Of a stretch of 64,000 nucleotides of DNA, positions 33,174 through 42,713 are shown one piece after another. A model generated the notes under the pieces. The model did no database searches. It had not been told where the DNA came from and saw nothing but the letters and a program-made list of their open reading frames with translations. Origin of the DNA: Sphingomonadaceae bacterium (lineage in GTDB: Bacteria; Pseudomonadota; Alphaproteobacteria; Sphingomonadales; Sphingomonadaceae); assembly GCA_019239915.1 (NCBI GenBank), contig JAFAZF010000014.1, positions 1-64,000 of the forward strand. The letters are read 5' to 3'. Positions within the stretch are counted from its first letter, which is position 1, and each line of letters starts with the position of its first letter. The position numbers and the translations under genes were made by a program.

Positions 33174-33635
33174 CTTCCCGCCGTTGTTTTCTGAACTCAC
33201 CTTGCGAGTCACGCATCTCTCCCCGCCCGGCACGGCCCCCCGCACCCGGTTGCCCGACAAAGCTCTCCCGAGCCGACAGGCAGCACCTGCCGGCGACGAC
33301 ACGAAATCACTGCGATGAAGCCGAGGAGACGATTCGCCTCCAGCGGCGAAGTGGTTTTTGGAAGGGCTCGCGGCGCGCGGCAAGCGGTCTATTTTTCACC
33401 GATCCGCAATAATGGCCTTGACACCGAAAAAGCTAAGTCGGTCCCAAAGGGCCCTTATTTGCTGATCTAAATCAGTAGCTTACGCTCGGCCTTCGGATCG
33501 TCATCAATCCGAATCGACGGAAATGCGCGAGTCTTGGAAGCGTCACAGATTAAGAACGCCCTAACACGACCGATCGGTCGTGCAGAGCGTGCGACGAATG
33601 GAGCTGGCGTGACGAATTCGTTACGGCCGTGCGAC
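33174..33635. other. Intergenic region between rpsT and dnaA
   Basis: This 460-bp gap should hold the dnaA promoter. I find no gene and no clear DnaA box (TTATCCACA or close variants), so I do not call oriC. A perfect 18-bp palindrome, CACGACCGATCGGTCGTG, lies at 33565-33582, 54 bp beyond the rpsT stop. It may be an operator, or part of rpsT termination (7-bp stem with a GATC loop but no T-run). Confidence 0.5.
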
Positions 33636-33899
33636 TCAAGCGAGTGCAGCGACGGCCTTGGTCAGGCGCGCGAACTTGCGCGACGCGCTGTTCTTGTGGA
33701 GCACGCCCTTGGCGACGCCACGGAACAGCTCGGGCTGCGCGGCGCTGAGCGCGGCCGTCGCGGCGTTCTTGTCGCCAGTAGCGATCGCGGCCTCGACCTT
33801 CTTCACGAAGGTACGGATGCGGCTTACGCGCGCGCCGTTGATGGTGGCGCGACGGTCGTTCCTGCGGATGCGCTTCTTGGCCTGCGGCGTGTTCGCCAT
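33636..33899 (-). CDS. rpsT: Ribosomal protein S20
   Basis: An 87-residue basic protein of the 30S subunit that binds 16S rRNA. The start [31 protein letters not shown] and the tail [22 protein letters not shown] match S20 closely. It lies between mutM and dnaA on the same strand, a common alphaproteobacterial order. Confidence 0.97.
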   Translation of the reverse strand: MANTPQAKKRIRRNDRRATINGARVSRIRTFVKKVEAAIATGDKNAATAALSAAQPELFRGVAKGVLHKNSASRKFARLTKAVAALA

Positions 33900-33996
33900 G
33901 ACGTTCTCAAAACCTTCATCGAACGGGTAAAGGGGATCGCGGTGCGGGCCGCCCCGCTCCGTGGAGGCGCGTCCCTAGCGGCAACCCACCCGCAGG

Positions 33997-34815
33997 TCAA
34001 CGCTGCTGGCACTTGGCGCAGTAGAAGGTCGAACGGCCGGCATCGACGCGGCGTTTGACGAGGCCGCCGTCATAGGGGCAGCGCTCCCCCTCCCGTCCGT
34101 AGACGCGGAACTGCTTGGAGAAATAGCCGAGCTCGCCATCGGGCCGCGCATAGTCGCGCAAGGTCGAGCCCCCGGCCTCGATCGCGGCGGTGAGCGTCTC
34201 GCGCACGGCCGCGGCGAGCCGATCGAGCCGCTCGCGCGATATCTGTCCGGCGGCGCGCGTCGGCGAGATGCGCGCGATGTTGAGCGCCTCGCAGACATAT
34301 ATGTTGCCGAGCCCCGCGACGATCCGCTGATCGAGCAGCATCGCCTTGATCGGTGCGATCCGGCCCTCGAGCACGCGCTCGAGATAGGCGCGGGTGAAAT
34401 CCGGCCCCAGCGGCTCGGGGCCGAGTGCGCTGAAGGCGGGCCAGTCGTCGCGCTTGGCGGTCGGCACGATGTCGAGCGAGCCGAAGCGGCGCGGATCGTT
34501 GAGCGCGAGGTGGTGGCCGTTTTCGGTCGCGATCACGAGATGGTCATGCTTGCCCAGCGCCTCGGGGTCGATCCGCCAGCGCCCCGACATGCCCAGATGG
34601 AAGATCAGCGTGTCGCCGCGATCGGTTTCGATCAGCCCATATTTCGCGCGGCGGCCGAGCCCGGTCACGCGCGCCCCCGTGAGGCGCTGGCGCAGGTCGG
34701 CAGGAATGGCGCGGCGCAGGTCGGCGCGGCGTGGCTCGACGCTCTCCAGCCGCTGCCCCTGCAGCACGGTCGCGAGCCCGCGCACGGTGGTTTCGACTTC
34801 GGGCAATTCGGGCAT
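33997..34815 (-). CDS. mutM: Formamidopyrimidine-DNA glycosylase
   Basis: A 272-residue base-excision repair enzyme that removes 8-oxoguanine and formamidopyrimidines. The catalytic N-terminal Pro-Glu is in MPELPEVET; a conserved Lys is in LGRRAKYGL; the H2TH region contains DQRIVAGLGNIYVCEALN. The C-terminal zinc finger should be CxxC...CxxC. Here it reads ERCPYDGG...FYCAKCQQR, so the second Cys is replaced by Asp. The rest of the finger, including the DNA-binding Arg (AGRSTFYC), is intact. The gene is divergent from ubiE. Confidence 0.96.
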   Translation of the reverse strand: MPELPEVETTVRGLATVLQGQRLESVEPRRADLRRAIPADLRQRLTGARVTGLGRRAKYGLIETDRGDTLIFHLGMSGRWRIDPEALGKHDHLVIATENGHHLALNDPRRFGSLDIVPTAKRDDWPAFSALGPEPLGPDFTRAYLERVLEGRIAPIKAMLLDQRIVAGLGNIYVCEALNIARISPTRAAGQISRERLDRLAAAVRETLTAAIEAGGSTLRDYARPDGELGYFSKQFRVYGREGERCPYDGGLVKRRVDAGRSTFYCAKCQQR

Positions 34816-34834
34816 GCACGCCTGCTACCTAAAT

Positions 34835-34916
34835 CGTCACCCCAGCGGAAGCTGATCTGCCGCGATCGTCAGTGCCGCGCTTGGCGGACGAGGTCTTAGC
34901 TTTCGCTGGGATGACG
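34835..34916. repeat. Dispersed palindromic repeat (family C) between mutM and ubiE
   Basis: CGTCACCCCAGCGGAAGCTG (34835-34854) faces TAGCTTTCGCTGGGATGACG (34897-34916). The arms are near-complementary over about 20 bp. Placed between divergent genes, so it overlaps their promoter space. Confidence 0.75.
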
Positions 34917-34943
34917 GTCGTGACCTCGCTATGGCCTCGCGCC

Positions 34944-35699
34944 ATGAGCGAGCCCCCGTCCGAGCCAGCGCCAGAGACCGTCTCCTTCGGCTATGCCGAG
35001 GTGAGCCCGGAGGAGAAGACCGAGCGCGTCGGCGCCGTGTTCCGCAACGTCGCCTCGCGCTACGACCTGATGAACGATGCAATGTCGGGTGGCTTGCATC
35101 GCTTATGGAAGGATCGCTTCGTGCGCCGCGTGAAGCCGCGCGCCGGAGAAACCATCCTCGATATGGCGGGCGGCACCGGCGACATTGCTTTCCGGCTCGC
35201 CAAGAGCGGCGCGGCGGTGACCGTCGCCGACATCAATCCGGCCATGCTCGAGGTCGGGCAGGCGCGCGCGCAGCGCCGCGGCATCGAGGGTCTGATCTGG
35301 ACCGAGCAGAACGCCGAGCGGCTGAGCTTCGCCGACCGCGCGTTCGACGCCTACACGATCGCGTTCGGGATCCGGAACGTAACCGACATCCCGGCCGCGC
35401 TGCGCGAAGCGTATCGCGTGCTGAAGTTCGGCGGCCGCTTCTTCTGCCTCGAATTTTCGACCACCGAGTGGCCGGGCTTCAAGGACGCCTACGATGCCTA
35501 TTCGCACAAGCTCGTGCCGCAATTGGGCAAGCTCTTCGCGCAGGACGAGGACAGCTACCGCTACCTGATCGAATCGATCCGCCGCTTTCCCGACATGCCC
35601 GCGTTCAGGGCGATGATTGCGGCGGCGGGCTTCGCGCAGCTCAAGGTCGAGCCGCTGCTCGGCGGGCTCGTCGCGATCCATAGCGGCTGGAAGATTTGA
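34944..35699 (+). CDS. ubiE: Ubiquinone/menaquinone C-methyltransferase UbiE
   Basis: A 251-residue S-adenosylmethionine-dependent methyltransferase acting on the quinone ring. Start ATG at 34944 (MSEPPSEPAPETVSFGYAEV). Motif I is LDMAGGTGDIAFRLA; family signatures are SRYDLMNDAMSGGLHRLWKD and YTIAFGIRNVTD; the tail LLGGLVAIHSGWKI is typical. The stop TGA overlaps the TTG start of ubiB, so the two are coupled. Confidence 0.96.
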   Translation: MSEPPSEPAPETVSFGYAEVSPEEKTERVGAVFRNVASRYDLMNDAMSGGLHRLWKDRFVRRVKPRAGETILDMAGGTGDIAFRLAKSGAAVTVADINPAMLEVGQARAQRRGIEGLIWTEQNAERLSFADRAFDAYTIAFGIRNVTDIPAALREAYRVLKFGGRFFCLEFSTTEWPGFKDAYDAYSHKLVPQLGKLFAQDEDSYRYLIESIRRFPDMPAFRAMIAAAGFAQLKVEPLLGGLVAIHSGWKI

Positions 35700-37225
35700 C
35701 CTCTTCGCTCGGCCATGTCTGGCGCCTGCTCCGCTGGGGGCGGACGCTCGCGCGTCACGGCGCGTTGCGGGGCATCGAGCGCGATCCGCTGACGCCGGCG
35801 CCGGTGCGGCGCCTTTGCAGGATCGCGCGCTTCGGCGCGCGCGTGCCGGCGCAGCCCAACTACGCCGATGCCTTCGAGGCGCTGGGGCCGGCCGCGATCA
35901 AGCTCGGCCAGGCGCTGGCGACGCGGCCGGACCTCGTCGGCGAGGCGGCGGCGCGCGATCTCCAGCGGCTGCAGGACAAGCTTCCGCCGGTGCCGTTCGA
36001 GCAGATCAAGGCGGCGATCGAGGCGAGCTTCGGCAAACCGCTCGCGGCGCTGTTCAGTTCGGTCGAGATGGATCCCGTCGGCGCCGCGTCGATCGCGCAG
36101 GTGCATCGTGCCGTCACGACCGAGGGCCAGACCGTCGCGGTGAAGGTGCTGCGCCCCGGTGTCGAGGAGGAGTTCGCGCGCGCGCTCGAGACCTATGAGT
36201 GGGCGGCGGCGCAGGCGGAGGCGTTCGGCGGCGAGCTGTCGCGGCTGCGCCCGCGCCTCGTCATCGCGACCTTCCGGCAATGGACCGCGCGCGAGCTCGA
36301 TCTGCGGCGCGAGGCGGCCTCCGCGTCCGAGCTCGCCGAGGGAATGGAGGCGGAGCCCGGTTTCTGCGTGCCGCGGATCGATTGGCAGCGCACCTCGCGC
36401 CGCGTGCTCACGCTCGAATGGCTCGACGGCGTCAAGATCGCCGACCGCACCGCGCTGATCAACGCCGGCCATGATCTGACGGCGCTCGCCGCGACGCTGG
36501 TGCGCGGCTTCCTGCGGCAGGCGATCGCCGACGGCTTCTTCCACGCCGATCTCCACCACGGAAACCTGTTCGCGCTCGCCGACGGCCGCATCGGCGTCAT
36601 CGATTTCGGCATCATGGGGCGGATCGACCGCCAGGCGCGGGTCTGGCTCGCCGAGATCATCCACGGCCTCATCACCGGCAATTACCGTCGTGTCGCCGAA
36701 ATCCACTTCGAGGCGGGCTATGTGCCGGCACACCACAGCCTTGGCGAGTTCACGACGGCGCTCCGCGCAGTCGGCGAGCCGATCCGGGGCCTGCGCGTGC
36801 GCGACATCTCGGTCGGCCAGATGCTCGATGGCCTCTTCGCGATCACGCGGGACTTCGACATGCAGACGCAGCCGCATCTGCTGCTGCTCCAGAAGACGAT
36901 GGTGATGGTCGAGGGCGTCGCGACGATGCTCGATCCCGACCTCAACATGTGGGAGACGAGCGGGCCGTTCGTCGGCGAATGGCTGCGCGCCGAGCTTGGC
37001 CCTGAGACGGCGCTCGCCGACTGGCTTCGCCGCGATCTCGCGACGCTGAGCCGACTGCCCGCGCTCGTCCGGCGGATCGAGGAACGGCTGCCGCCGCCCG
37101 GTGCGGCGCCGCCACCACCGCCGCTGCCGCGCGTCGCGTTGATCCACGCCGGCGGCGGCTGGCGCCATGGCGGCATCGCGCTGATCGCCGCCATCGTCGG
37201 TGGTCTGATCGCCCATTTCCTCTGA
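35696..37225 (+). CDS. ubiB: Ubiquinone biosynthesis kinase-like protein UbiB
   Basis: A 509-residue ABC1/ADCK-type protein needed for ubiquinone synthesis; it is an atypical kinase with ATPase activity at the inner membrane. The family KxGQ motif is AIKLGQALATRPDL; an Ala-rich loop lies in DPVGAASIAQVHRA; the nucleotide Lys is in VAVKVLRP; the HAD and DFG-like motifs are in FHADLHHGNLF and VIDFGIMGR. The C-terminus has a hydrophobic membrane segment (GGIALIAAIVGGLIAHFL). It starts at TTG 35696 overlapping the ubiE stop. Confidence 0.95.
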   Translation: MTSSLGHVWRLLRWGRTLARHGALRGIERDPLTPAPVRRLCRIARFGARVPAQPNYADAFEALGPAAIKLGQALATRPDLVGEAAARDLQRLQDKLPPVPFEQIKAAIEASFGKPLAALFSSVEMDPVGAASIAQVHRAVTTEGQTVAVKVLRPGVEEEFARALETYEWAAAQAEAFGGELSRLRPRLVIATFRQWTARELDLRREAASASELAEGMEAEPGFCVPRIDWQRTSRRVLTLEWLDGVKIADRTALINAGHDLTALAATLVRGFLRQAIADGFFHADLHHGNLFALADGRIGVIDFGIMGRIDRQARVWLAEIIHGLITGNYRRVAEIHFEAGYVPAHHSLGEFTTALRAVGEPIRGLRVRDISVGQMLDGLFAITRDFDMQTQPHLLLLQKTMVMVEGVATMLDPDLNMWETSGPFVGEWLRAELGPETALADWLRRDLATLSRLPALVRRIEERLPPPGAAPPPPPLPRVALIHAGGGWRHGGIALIAAIVGGLIAHFL

Positions 37226-37310
37226 GACCCGCGTTTTTAACCTTTGGTTAGTAACGATTCTTCTGATCCATGTTGCGACTCGCGCGTTTGGCCGCCGAGG
37301 AGATGAGGAC

Positions 37311-37484
37311 ATGGAAAGCAGCGCACTCCGTAAGCGGGCGGCCTGGCTCCATTCGGTGGCGACGCGGCTGCCGTCGCGCGACGTCGCGCAGATGCTCGAT
37401 CGCTACGCCGATGAGATGCTCGACGAGGCGAAGCGGCTCCAGACGTTCGAGCGCTGGCCGCAGCGTAGCCGCATGGCCCATTGA
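37311..37484 (+). CDS. Small hypothetical protein of 57 residues
   Basis: ATG 37311 follows a good GAGGAGATGAGG ribosome binding region; the frame ends at TGA 37482-37484. The product (MESSALRKRAAWLHSVATRL...) looks helical and amphipathic, with a repeated acidic/basic pattern (MLDRYADEMLDEAKRL). No family recognised. The other frames over this stretch are arginine-rich shadows. It lies alone between ubiB and the convergent comEC gene. Confidence 0.65.
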   Translation: MESSALRKRAAWLHSVATRLPSRDVAQMLDRYADEMLDEAKRLQTFERWPQRSRMAH

Positions 37485-37553
37485 TCACTTGAAGACAGGG
37501 ACATCCGTTTGCTTCGACGGGTCGAGAGGCCGTGAAGATTAGAAGGGCAGTGC

Positions 37554-39740
37554 TTAGAGATGCCCGGCCTGAAGGTCAGGTTGCTCGCGCCGTCGAGCCC
37601 AAGGGTGCTCGCCCTCTTCGTCGGCGACCGCCTGAACCCTACCCTTCGCCAGGTCGATCGCAAGTCCGCCCGTTCGTCGCAACAGCGGCGCGTCGGCCTT
37701 GAGCCAGCGCGGTCGGCAGCTGCGCGGCAGACGCCGGTCCGAGATCACGATATCGGCTGCAGCGCAGGCCTGCGCCAAGGTCGCGATGTCCAGCCGGTAG
37801 GGGCTTCGCGTGCCGAGGATCGTCCATGCCCGGCCGTCGCGCCGAATGGTGACCGCGCAGCTGTCCGGCCCGCAGCGCGCACCGGGCAGATCGTCGAGCG
37901 CGATCGGAACGTCCGCCTGCTCGCCCTCGATCTCGGCGAGCGTCGAGCGCACGAAATCGCCGGCGCGCGGGCGCAGCAGCGCGAGCAGCCCGCGATCCGA
38001 ACGCAGGAGCAGATGCTTGCCGTCATCGGTGATCAGCATATCCGCCTGCGGGGTCGTCACCGCAGCGATCACGCCGACGAGAAACGGCAGCAATCCCAGC
38101 AGCCTGACGGGCGTTCGCCACAAGGCGACCCAGATTCCGCCGCCGACGAGCAGCGCGAAGGCGCCCCGCCCCATCACCGGCAGCATCGCCACCGAGCCCG
38201 GCAGATCCGCGACATGATGGGCAAGGCCGAGCAGCAGCCGGAGCGATAGCCCGCACAGCCACCACAGCGGCGCGCCGAGTCCGGCGAGGTCAAGCAGCAG
38301 CGCACCCGCCTCGAGCGGCATGATCACGAACGTCGTCAGCGGGATGGCGAGGATGTTGGCGCCCGCGCCGTAGAGCCCTTCGCGCTGGAAGTGGAACAGC
38401 GCGATCGGTGCCAGCGCGAGCTCGACGACGAGGCCGGTGAGGAGCAGGCTCGCGGCCTCCCGCGCCAGCCGACGCGGCAGCGATTCGTCGCGCTTCTCGA
38501 GCCAGGCGGCGACGTGCGGCTCCTCGTGCAGAGAGATCAGGCCAGCGACGGCGGCGAAGCTCAGCTCGAAGCTCGGCCCGACCAACGCCTCGGGCCAGAG
38601 CAGCAGCAGCACGAGCGCGCCCGCCGCGACCAGCCGCAGCGTCACCGCCTCGCGGCCAAGCGCGATTCCGGCGAGCACGAGCAGCGCCGCGATGCACGAG
38701 CGCAGCGTCGGTACCTCGGCGCCGGTGAGCAGCGTATAGCCGATGCCGGCGAACGCGCCCGCACCTGCGCCGACGAGCAGCAGCGGCACGCGCAGCGCCA
38801 GCCGCGGCCACAGCGCGAGCAGCCGGATCGTCACGAACATCGCCGCGGCGATCGTCGCGGTGAGGTGCAGGCCGCTTACCGAGAGGAGGTGGGCGAGGCC
38901 GGCGCGGCGCATCGCGTCATTGTCGCTGTTCGGGATCGCGCCCTGATCGCCCATGGCCAGCGCGGCGGCGACGCCGCCCTCGCCGTTCGCGTCGAGCCGG
39001 CCGAGGATGTGCCGCTCGAGCGCGTCGCGCGCGCGTTCCAGCCGGTCCGACAGGCCGGCGGGCGGCGCGGTCGCGATCAGGCTCGTGGTGCCGAGCGCCT
39101 TGCCGGTGGCGCCGATCCCCATGAACCAGGCGACACGCGCGAAATCATAGGCGCCGGGCGCGATCGCGGTCTGCGGCGGCACCAGCCGCGCGCGCACGCC
39201 GACCGTCGCGCCCGGCGCGATGCCGACGGGGGCATCGTCCTCGTCGATCGTGACGCGCACGCGCTCCGGCAGCGCCGCGTCGCCGGGCGCGAGCGTCAGC
39301 CGCAGCGTGCCCTTGGGCGGCATCCGCTCGACGCGCAGGATTCGACCCGTCACCGTCGCGATCGTGGCGCGCGCGATCACGCGATGGCCGAGCCGCTCGG
39401 CCCGCGACCAGGCGAGGCCGCACCCGAGCGCGATCGTCAGCGCGAAGATGCCGAGCGCGCGCATGAGCCGACTGCCGCGCCCGAACGCCAGCAGCGCGAC
39501 CCCCATTCCCGCCGCTGCGAGGATCACCGCGATCCAGCCCTGCCGCTCGGGCAGGCAGAACCAGGCGGCGATGCCGAGCCCGACGCCGACCGGCAGCCAG
39601 AGCGCAAGCTGGTCGCGCTCCGCCTCGCACCAGCGTTCGAGCCAATCGCCGATGCGCCGCATCGGCACGCCGAACGGCGCGCGCGGCTTTTGCAGCGTCC
39701 GGAACGCTATGCTAGGCGCGCGCAGCCTGAGTTGGGGCAT
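37554..39740 (-). CDS. comEC: ComEC/Rec2-type DNA uptake channel protein
   Basis: A 728-residue polytopic membrane protein from the ATG at 39740. The N-terminal soluble DUF4131 region ([22 protein letters not shown]) is followed by the competence domain with [18 protein letters not shown], the family hallmark, and many helices. The C-terminal domain is short (from about [15 protein letters not shown]) and seems to lack the metallo-beta-lactamase motifs of the full-length family. It would pass single-stranded DNA over the inner membrane during transformation. The start lies 26 bp from the divergent gltX start, so the promoters overlap. Confidence 0.88.
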   Translation of the reverse strand: MPQLRLRAPSIAFRTLQKPRAPFGVPMRRIGDWLERWCEAERDQLALWLPVGVGLGIAAWFCLPERQGWIAVILAAAGMGVALLAFGRGSRLMRALGIFALTIALGCGLAWSRAERLGHRVIARATIATVTGRILRVERMPPKGTLRLTLAPGDAALPERVRVTIDEDDAPVGIAPGATVGVRARLVPPQTAIAPGAYDFARVAWFMGIGATGKALGTTSLIATAPPAGLSDRLERARDALERHILGRLDANGEGGVAAALAMGDQGAIPNSDNDAMRRAGLAHLLSVSGLHLTATIAAAMFVTIRLLALWPRLALRVPLLLVGAGAGAFAGIGYTLLTGAEVPTLRSCIAALLVLAGIALGREAVTLRLVAAGALVLLLLWPEALVGPSFELSFAAVAGLISLHEEPHVAAWLEKRDESLPRRLAREAASLLLTGLVVELALAPIALFHFQREGLYGAGANILAIPLTTFVIMPLEAGALLLDLAGLGAPLWWLCGLSLRLLLGLAHHVADLPGSVAMLPVMGRGAFALLVGGGIWVALWRTPVRLLGLLPFLVGVIAAVTTPQADMLITDDGKHLLLRSDRGLLALLRPRAGDFVRSTLAEIEGEQADVPIALDDLPGARCGPDSCAVTIRRDGRAWTILGTRSPYRLDIATLAQACAAADIVISDRRLPRSCRPRWLKADAPLLRRTGGLAIDLAKGRVQAVADEEGEHPWARRREQPDLQAGHL

Positions 39741-39766
39741 TCCACGATCTAACGAGGAAAGAGCGG

Positions 39767-41242
39767 TTGGGCGCAAGCAGTGAAGCGCGGTCGGGCGAGG
39801 CGTCGGGTGCCCAGGTCGTCACCCGCTTCGCGCCTTCGCCGACCGGTTTCCTGCATCTCGGCGGTGCGCGCACCGCGCTGTTCAACTGGCTGTATGCGCG
39901 CCACCATGGCGGCAGGTTCCTGCTGCGCATCGAGGATACCGATCGCGTTCGCTCGACGCAGCCGGCGATCGACGCGATCCTCGACGGTATGCGCTGGCTC
40001 GGGCTCGACTGGGACGGCGATGCCGTCTTCCAGTTCGCGCGCGCGGATCGCCACGCCGAGATCGCGCGGACGCTGGTCGCGAGCGGCGATGCCTATCGCT
40101 GCTACATGACGCAGGAGGAGCTCGCCGAGCAGCGCGCCCGTGCTCAGACAGAGAAGCGACCGTTCCGTCTAGAAAGCCCCTGGCGCGACGCCGATCCCGC
40201 CTCGCTGCCCGCCGACAAGCCCTTCGCCGTGCGCCTCAAGGCGGAACGCGAGGGCGCGACGACGATCGACGATCGCGTCCAGGGCGAAGTGACCGTCCAG
40301 AATGCCGAGCTCGACGACATGATCCTGCTCCGCTCCGACGGCACGCCGACCTACATGCTCGCGGTGGTGGTGGACGATCACGACATGGGCGTCACCCACG
40401 TCATCCGCGGCGACGATCATCTCAACAATGCCTTCCGGCAGCTCGGCATCATCCGTGCGTTGAACCGGATCGCAGGCGATTGGCCGCAGCCGGTCTACGC
40501 GCATGTCCCGCTGATCCACGGGCAGGACGGCGCTAAATTGTCCAAGCGCCACGGCGCGCTCGGCGTCGAGGCCTATCGTGACGAGCTCGGTATCTTGCCG
40601 GAAGCCTTCTCCAACTATCTGCTGCGGCTCGGCTGGGGGCATGGCGACGAGGAGATCGTGCCGCGCGATCGCGCGATCGCGCTGTTCGATCTCGCGGATG
40701 TCGGCCGCAGCGCGTCCCGTTTTGACCTCAAGAAGCTCGAGAATCTCAACGGCCACTATCTCCGCGAAGCCGACGACGCCCGCCTGGCGACGCTGGTGGC
40801 GCCGCGGATCGAAGCGAATCTGGGCATTTCGCTGTCGTCGGAGGAGCTTGATCTTCTGCGTCGCAGCATGAGCGAGCTCAAGCCGCGCGCCAAGGAGTTG
40901 GGCGAGATCGCGGACGGCGCCGCTTTTCTTTTTCGCAGCCGCCCACTAGAGTTGGAGCCGCGCGCCACTGCCCTTCTCGAAGGCGACGGCGCGGCGTTGC
41001 TTGAATCGGCGCGGTTCGCGCTCGATGGCGTAGTGGAGTGGTCCGCGCCCGCGCTCGAGGCGGCCGTGCGGGGGGTTGCGGAGGCGGCCGGCGTCGGCCT
41101 CGGCAAGGTGGCGCAGCCGCTCCGTGCGGCGCTCACCGGCCGGACGACATCGCCCGGTATTTTCGATGTGCTGGAGCTTCTCGGCCGCACCGAGAGCCTG
41201 GCACGGCTGGCGGACGCCTGTCCGTCGGAGGTCAGCATCTAA
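39767..41242 (+). CDS. gltX: Glutamyl-tRNA synthetase
   Basis: A 491-residue class I synthetase charging tRNA-Glu. The HIGH region is [23 protein letters not shown] and the KMSKS region is [12 protein letters not shown]. The start is TTG at 39767, preceded at a fitting distance by GAGGAAAG; no ATG occurs before the conserved block. Citrate synthase follows 75 bp downstream, an order frequent in alphaproteobacteria. Confidence 0.96.
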   Translation: MGASSEARSGEASGAQVVTRFAPSPTGFLHLGGARTALFNWLYARHHGGRFLLRIEDTDRVRSTQPAIDAILDGMRWLGLDWDGDAVFQFARADRHAEIARTLVASGDAYRCYMTQEELAEQRARAQTEKRPFRLESPWRDADPASLPADKPFAVRLKAEREGATTIDDRVQGEVTVQNAELDDMILLRSDGTPTYMLAVVVDDHDMGVTHVIRGDDHLNNAFRQLGIIRALNRIAGDWPQPVYAHVPLIHGQDGAKLSKRHGALGVEAYRDELGILPEAFSNYLLRLGWGHGDEEIVPRDRAIALFDLADVGRSASRFDLKKLENLNGHYLREADDARLATLVAPRIEANLGISLSSEELDLLRRSMSELKPRAKELGEIADGAAFLFRSRPLELEPRATALLEGDGAALLESARFALDGVVEWSAPALEAAVRGVAEAAGVGLGKVAQPLRAALTGRTTSPGIFDVLELLGRTESLARLADACPSEVSI

Positions 41243-41317
41243 CGCCGGCGGCCGCCGGCGTCCGCCCTGCCGGTTCCCGCCGGCTGAGGGCGATCGGGCA
41301 ACAGGAGGACGGACCCC

Positions 41318-42604
41318 ATGGGTGACACGACCGGCAAGGTTTCGCTCGGCGGCAAGGACCACGAATATAAGGTGCTCTCGGGCACCGTCGGCCCGGACGT
41401 GGTCGATATCCGCAAGTTCTACGGCGACACCGGCGCCTTCACCTATGATCCCGGCTTCACCTCGACCGCGAGCTGCGCCTCGACGATCACCTATATCGAC
41501 GGCGACGAGGGCGTGCTGCTCCACCGCGGCTATCCGATCGATCAGCTCGCCGAGCAATCGAGCTTCATGGAGGTCGCCTATCTGCTGCTGAACGGGGAGC
41601 TGCCCTCCAAGGGCGAGCTCGACGAGTTCGTGCACACGATCACCCGCCACACGATGGTGCACGAGCAGCTTGCGACCTTCTATCGCGGCTTCCGGCGCGA
41701 TGCGCATCCGATGGCGATCATGTGCGGCGTCGTCGGCGCGCTCTCGGCCTTCTACCATGATTCGACCGACATCGACGATCCGCAGCAGCGCACGATCGCC
41801 AGCCACCGGCTGATCGCCAAGATGCCGACGATCGCGGCGATGGCGTTCAAATATGCGCTCGGCCAGCCCTTCGTCTTCCCGAAGAACGAGCTCAGCTACA
41901 CCGGCAATTTCCTGCGCATGACGTTCAGCGTGCCGGCCGAGGAATATGAGGTCGATCCGTTGATCGAAGCGGCGATGGACAAGATCTTCATCCTCCACGC
42001 CGATCACGAGCAGAACGCGTCCACCTCCACGGTGCGTCTCGCCGGCTCGTCGGGCGCCAACCCGTTCGCGTGCATCGCGGCGGGGATCGCCTGCCTGTGG
42101 GGGCCCGCGCATGGCGGCGCCAACGAGGCGGCGCTCAACATGCTCCGCGAGATCGGCACGCCCGACAAGATCCCGGAATATATCGCCCGCGCCAAGAACA
42201 AGGACGATCCGTTCCGGCTGATGGGCTTCGGTCATCGCGTCTACAAGAACTACGATCCGCGCGCGAAGGTAATGCAGAAGACCGCGAACGAGGTGCTCGA
42301 CAAGCTCGGCGTCACCGATCCGGTGTTCGACGTCGCGCGCGAGCTCGAGCAGATCGCGCTCAACGATCCCTATTTCGTCGACAAGAAGCTCTACCCGAAC
42401 GTCGACTTCTATTCGGGCATCATCCTCTCCGCGATCGGCTTCCCGACGACGATGTTCACGGTGCTGTTCGCGCTGGCGCGCACCGTTGGCTGGGTGGCAC
42501 AGTGGAACGAGATGATCACGGATCCCGATCAGAAGATCGGTCGTCCGCGCCAGCTCTATCGCGGCGCGACGAAGCGGGATTATGTGCCGGTGGCGAAGCG
42601 GTAA
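41318..42604 (+). CDS. gltA: Citrate synthase (type II)
   Basis: A 428-residue enzyme of the citric acid cycle joining acetyl-CoA and oxaloacetate. Catalytic His residues are in [19 protein letters not shown] and [14 protein letters not shown]; the catalytic Asp is in the late NVDFYSGI region. An AGGAGG-type site (CAGGAGGACG) precedes the ATG at 41318. The N-terminal extension is that of the hexameric, NADH-sensitive class. Confidence 0.97.
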   Translation: MGDTTGKVSLGGKDHEYKVLSGTVGPDVVDIRKFYGDTGAFTYDPGFTSTASCASTITYIDGDEGVLLHRGYPIDQLAEQSSFMEVAYLLLNGELPSKGELDEFVHTITRHTMVHEQLATFYRGFRRDAHPMAIMCGVVGALSAFYHDSTDIDDPQQRTIASHRLIAKMPTIAAMAFKYALGQPFVFPKNELSYTGNFLRMTFSVPAEEYEVDPLIEAAMDKIFILHADHEQNASTSTVRLAGSSGANPFACIAAGIACLWGPAHGGANEAALNMLREIGTPDKIPEYIARAKNKDDPFRLMGFGHRVYKNYDPRAKVMQKTANEVLDKLGVTDPVFDVARELEQIALNDPYFVDKKLYPNVDFYSGIILSAIGFPTTMFTVLFALARTVGWVAQWNEMITDPDQKIGRPRQLYRGATKRDYVPVAKR

Positions 42605-42611
42605 AAGCCCG

Positions 42612-42700
42612 CTTCGTTCATGCTGAGCCCGTCGAAGCGCCGCTCTTCGTTTCCGCGCCGGGAAGAAGAACAACCCTCCGACAGGCTTACGGCGAACGGT
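42612..42700. repeat. Dispersed palindromic repeat (family A) after gltA
   Basis: CGTTCATGCTGAGCCCGTCG near 42615 faces CCTCCGACAGGCTTACGGCG near 42677, followed by AACGGTTTTTCC. It lies between the convergent ends of gltA and the kinase-like gene; the T-run may help termination of gltA. Confidence 0.65.
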
Positions 42701-42713
42701 TTTTCCGTTTGGC

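Noticed and set aside
33174-33635. oriC next to dnaA
   Set aside because: No cluster of DnaA boxes or clear AT-rich unwinding element was found; in many alphaproteobacteria oriC is not beside dnaA.
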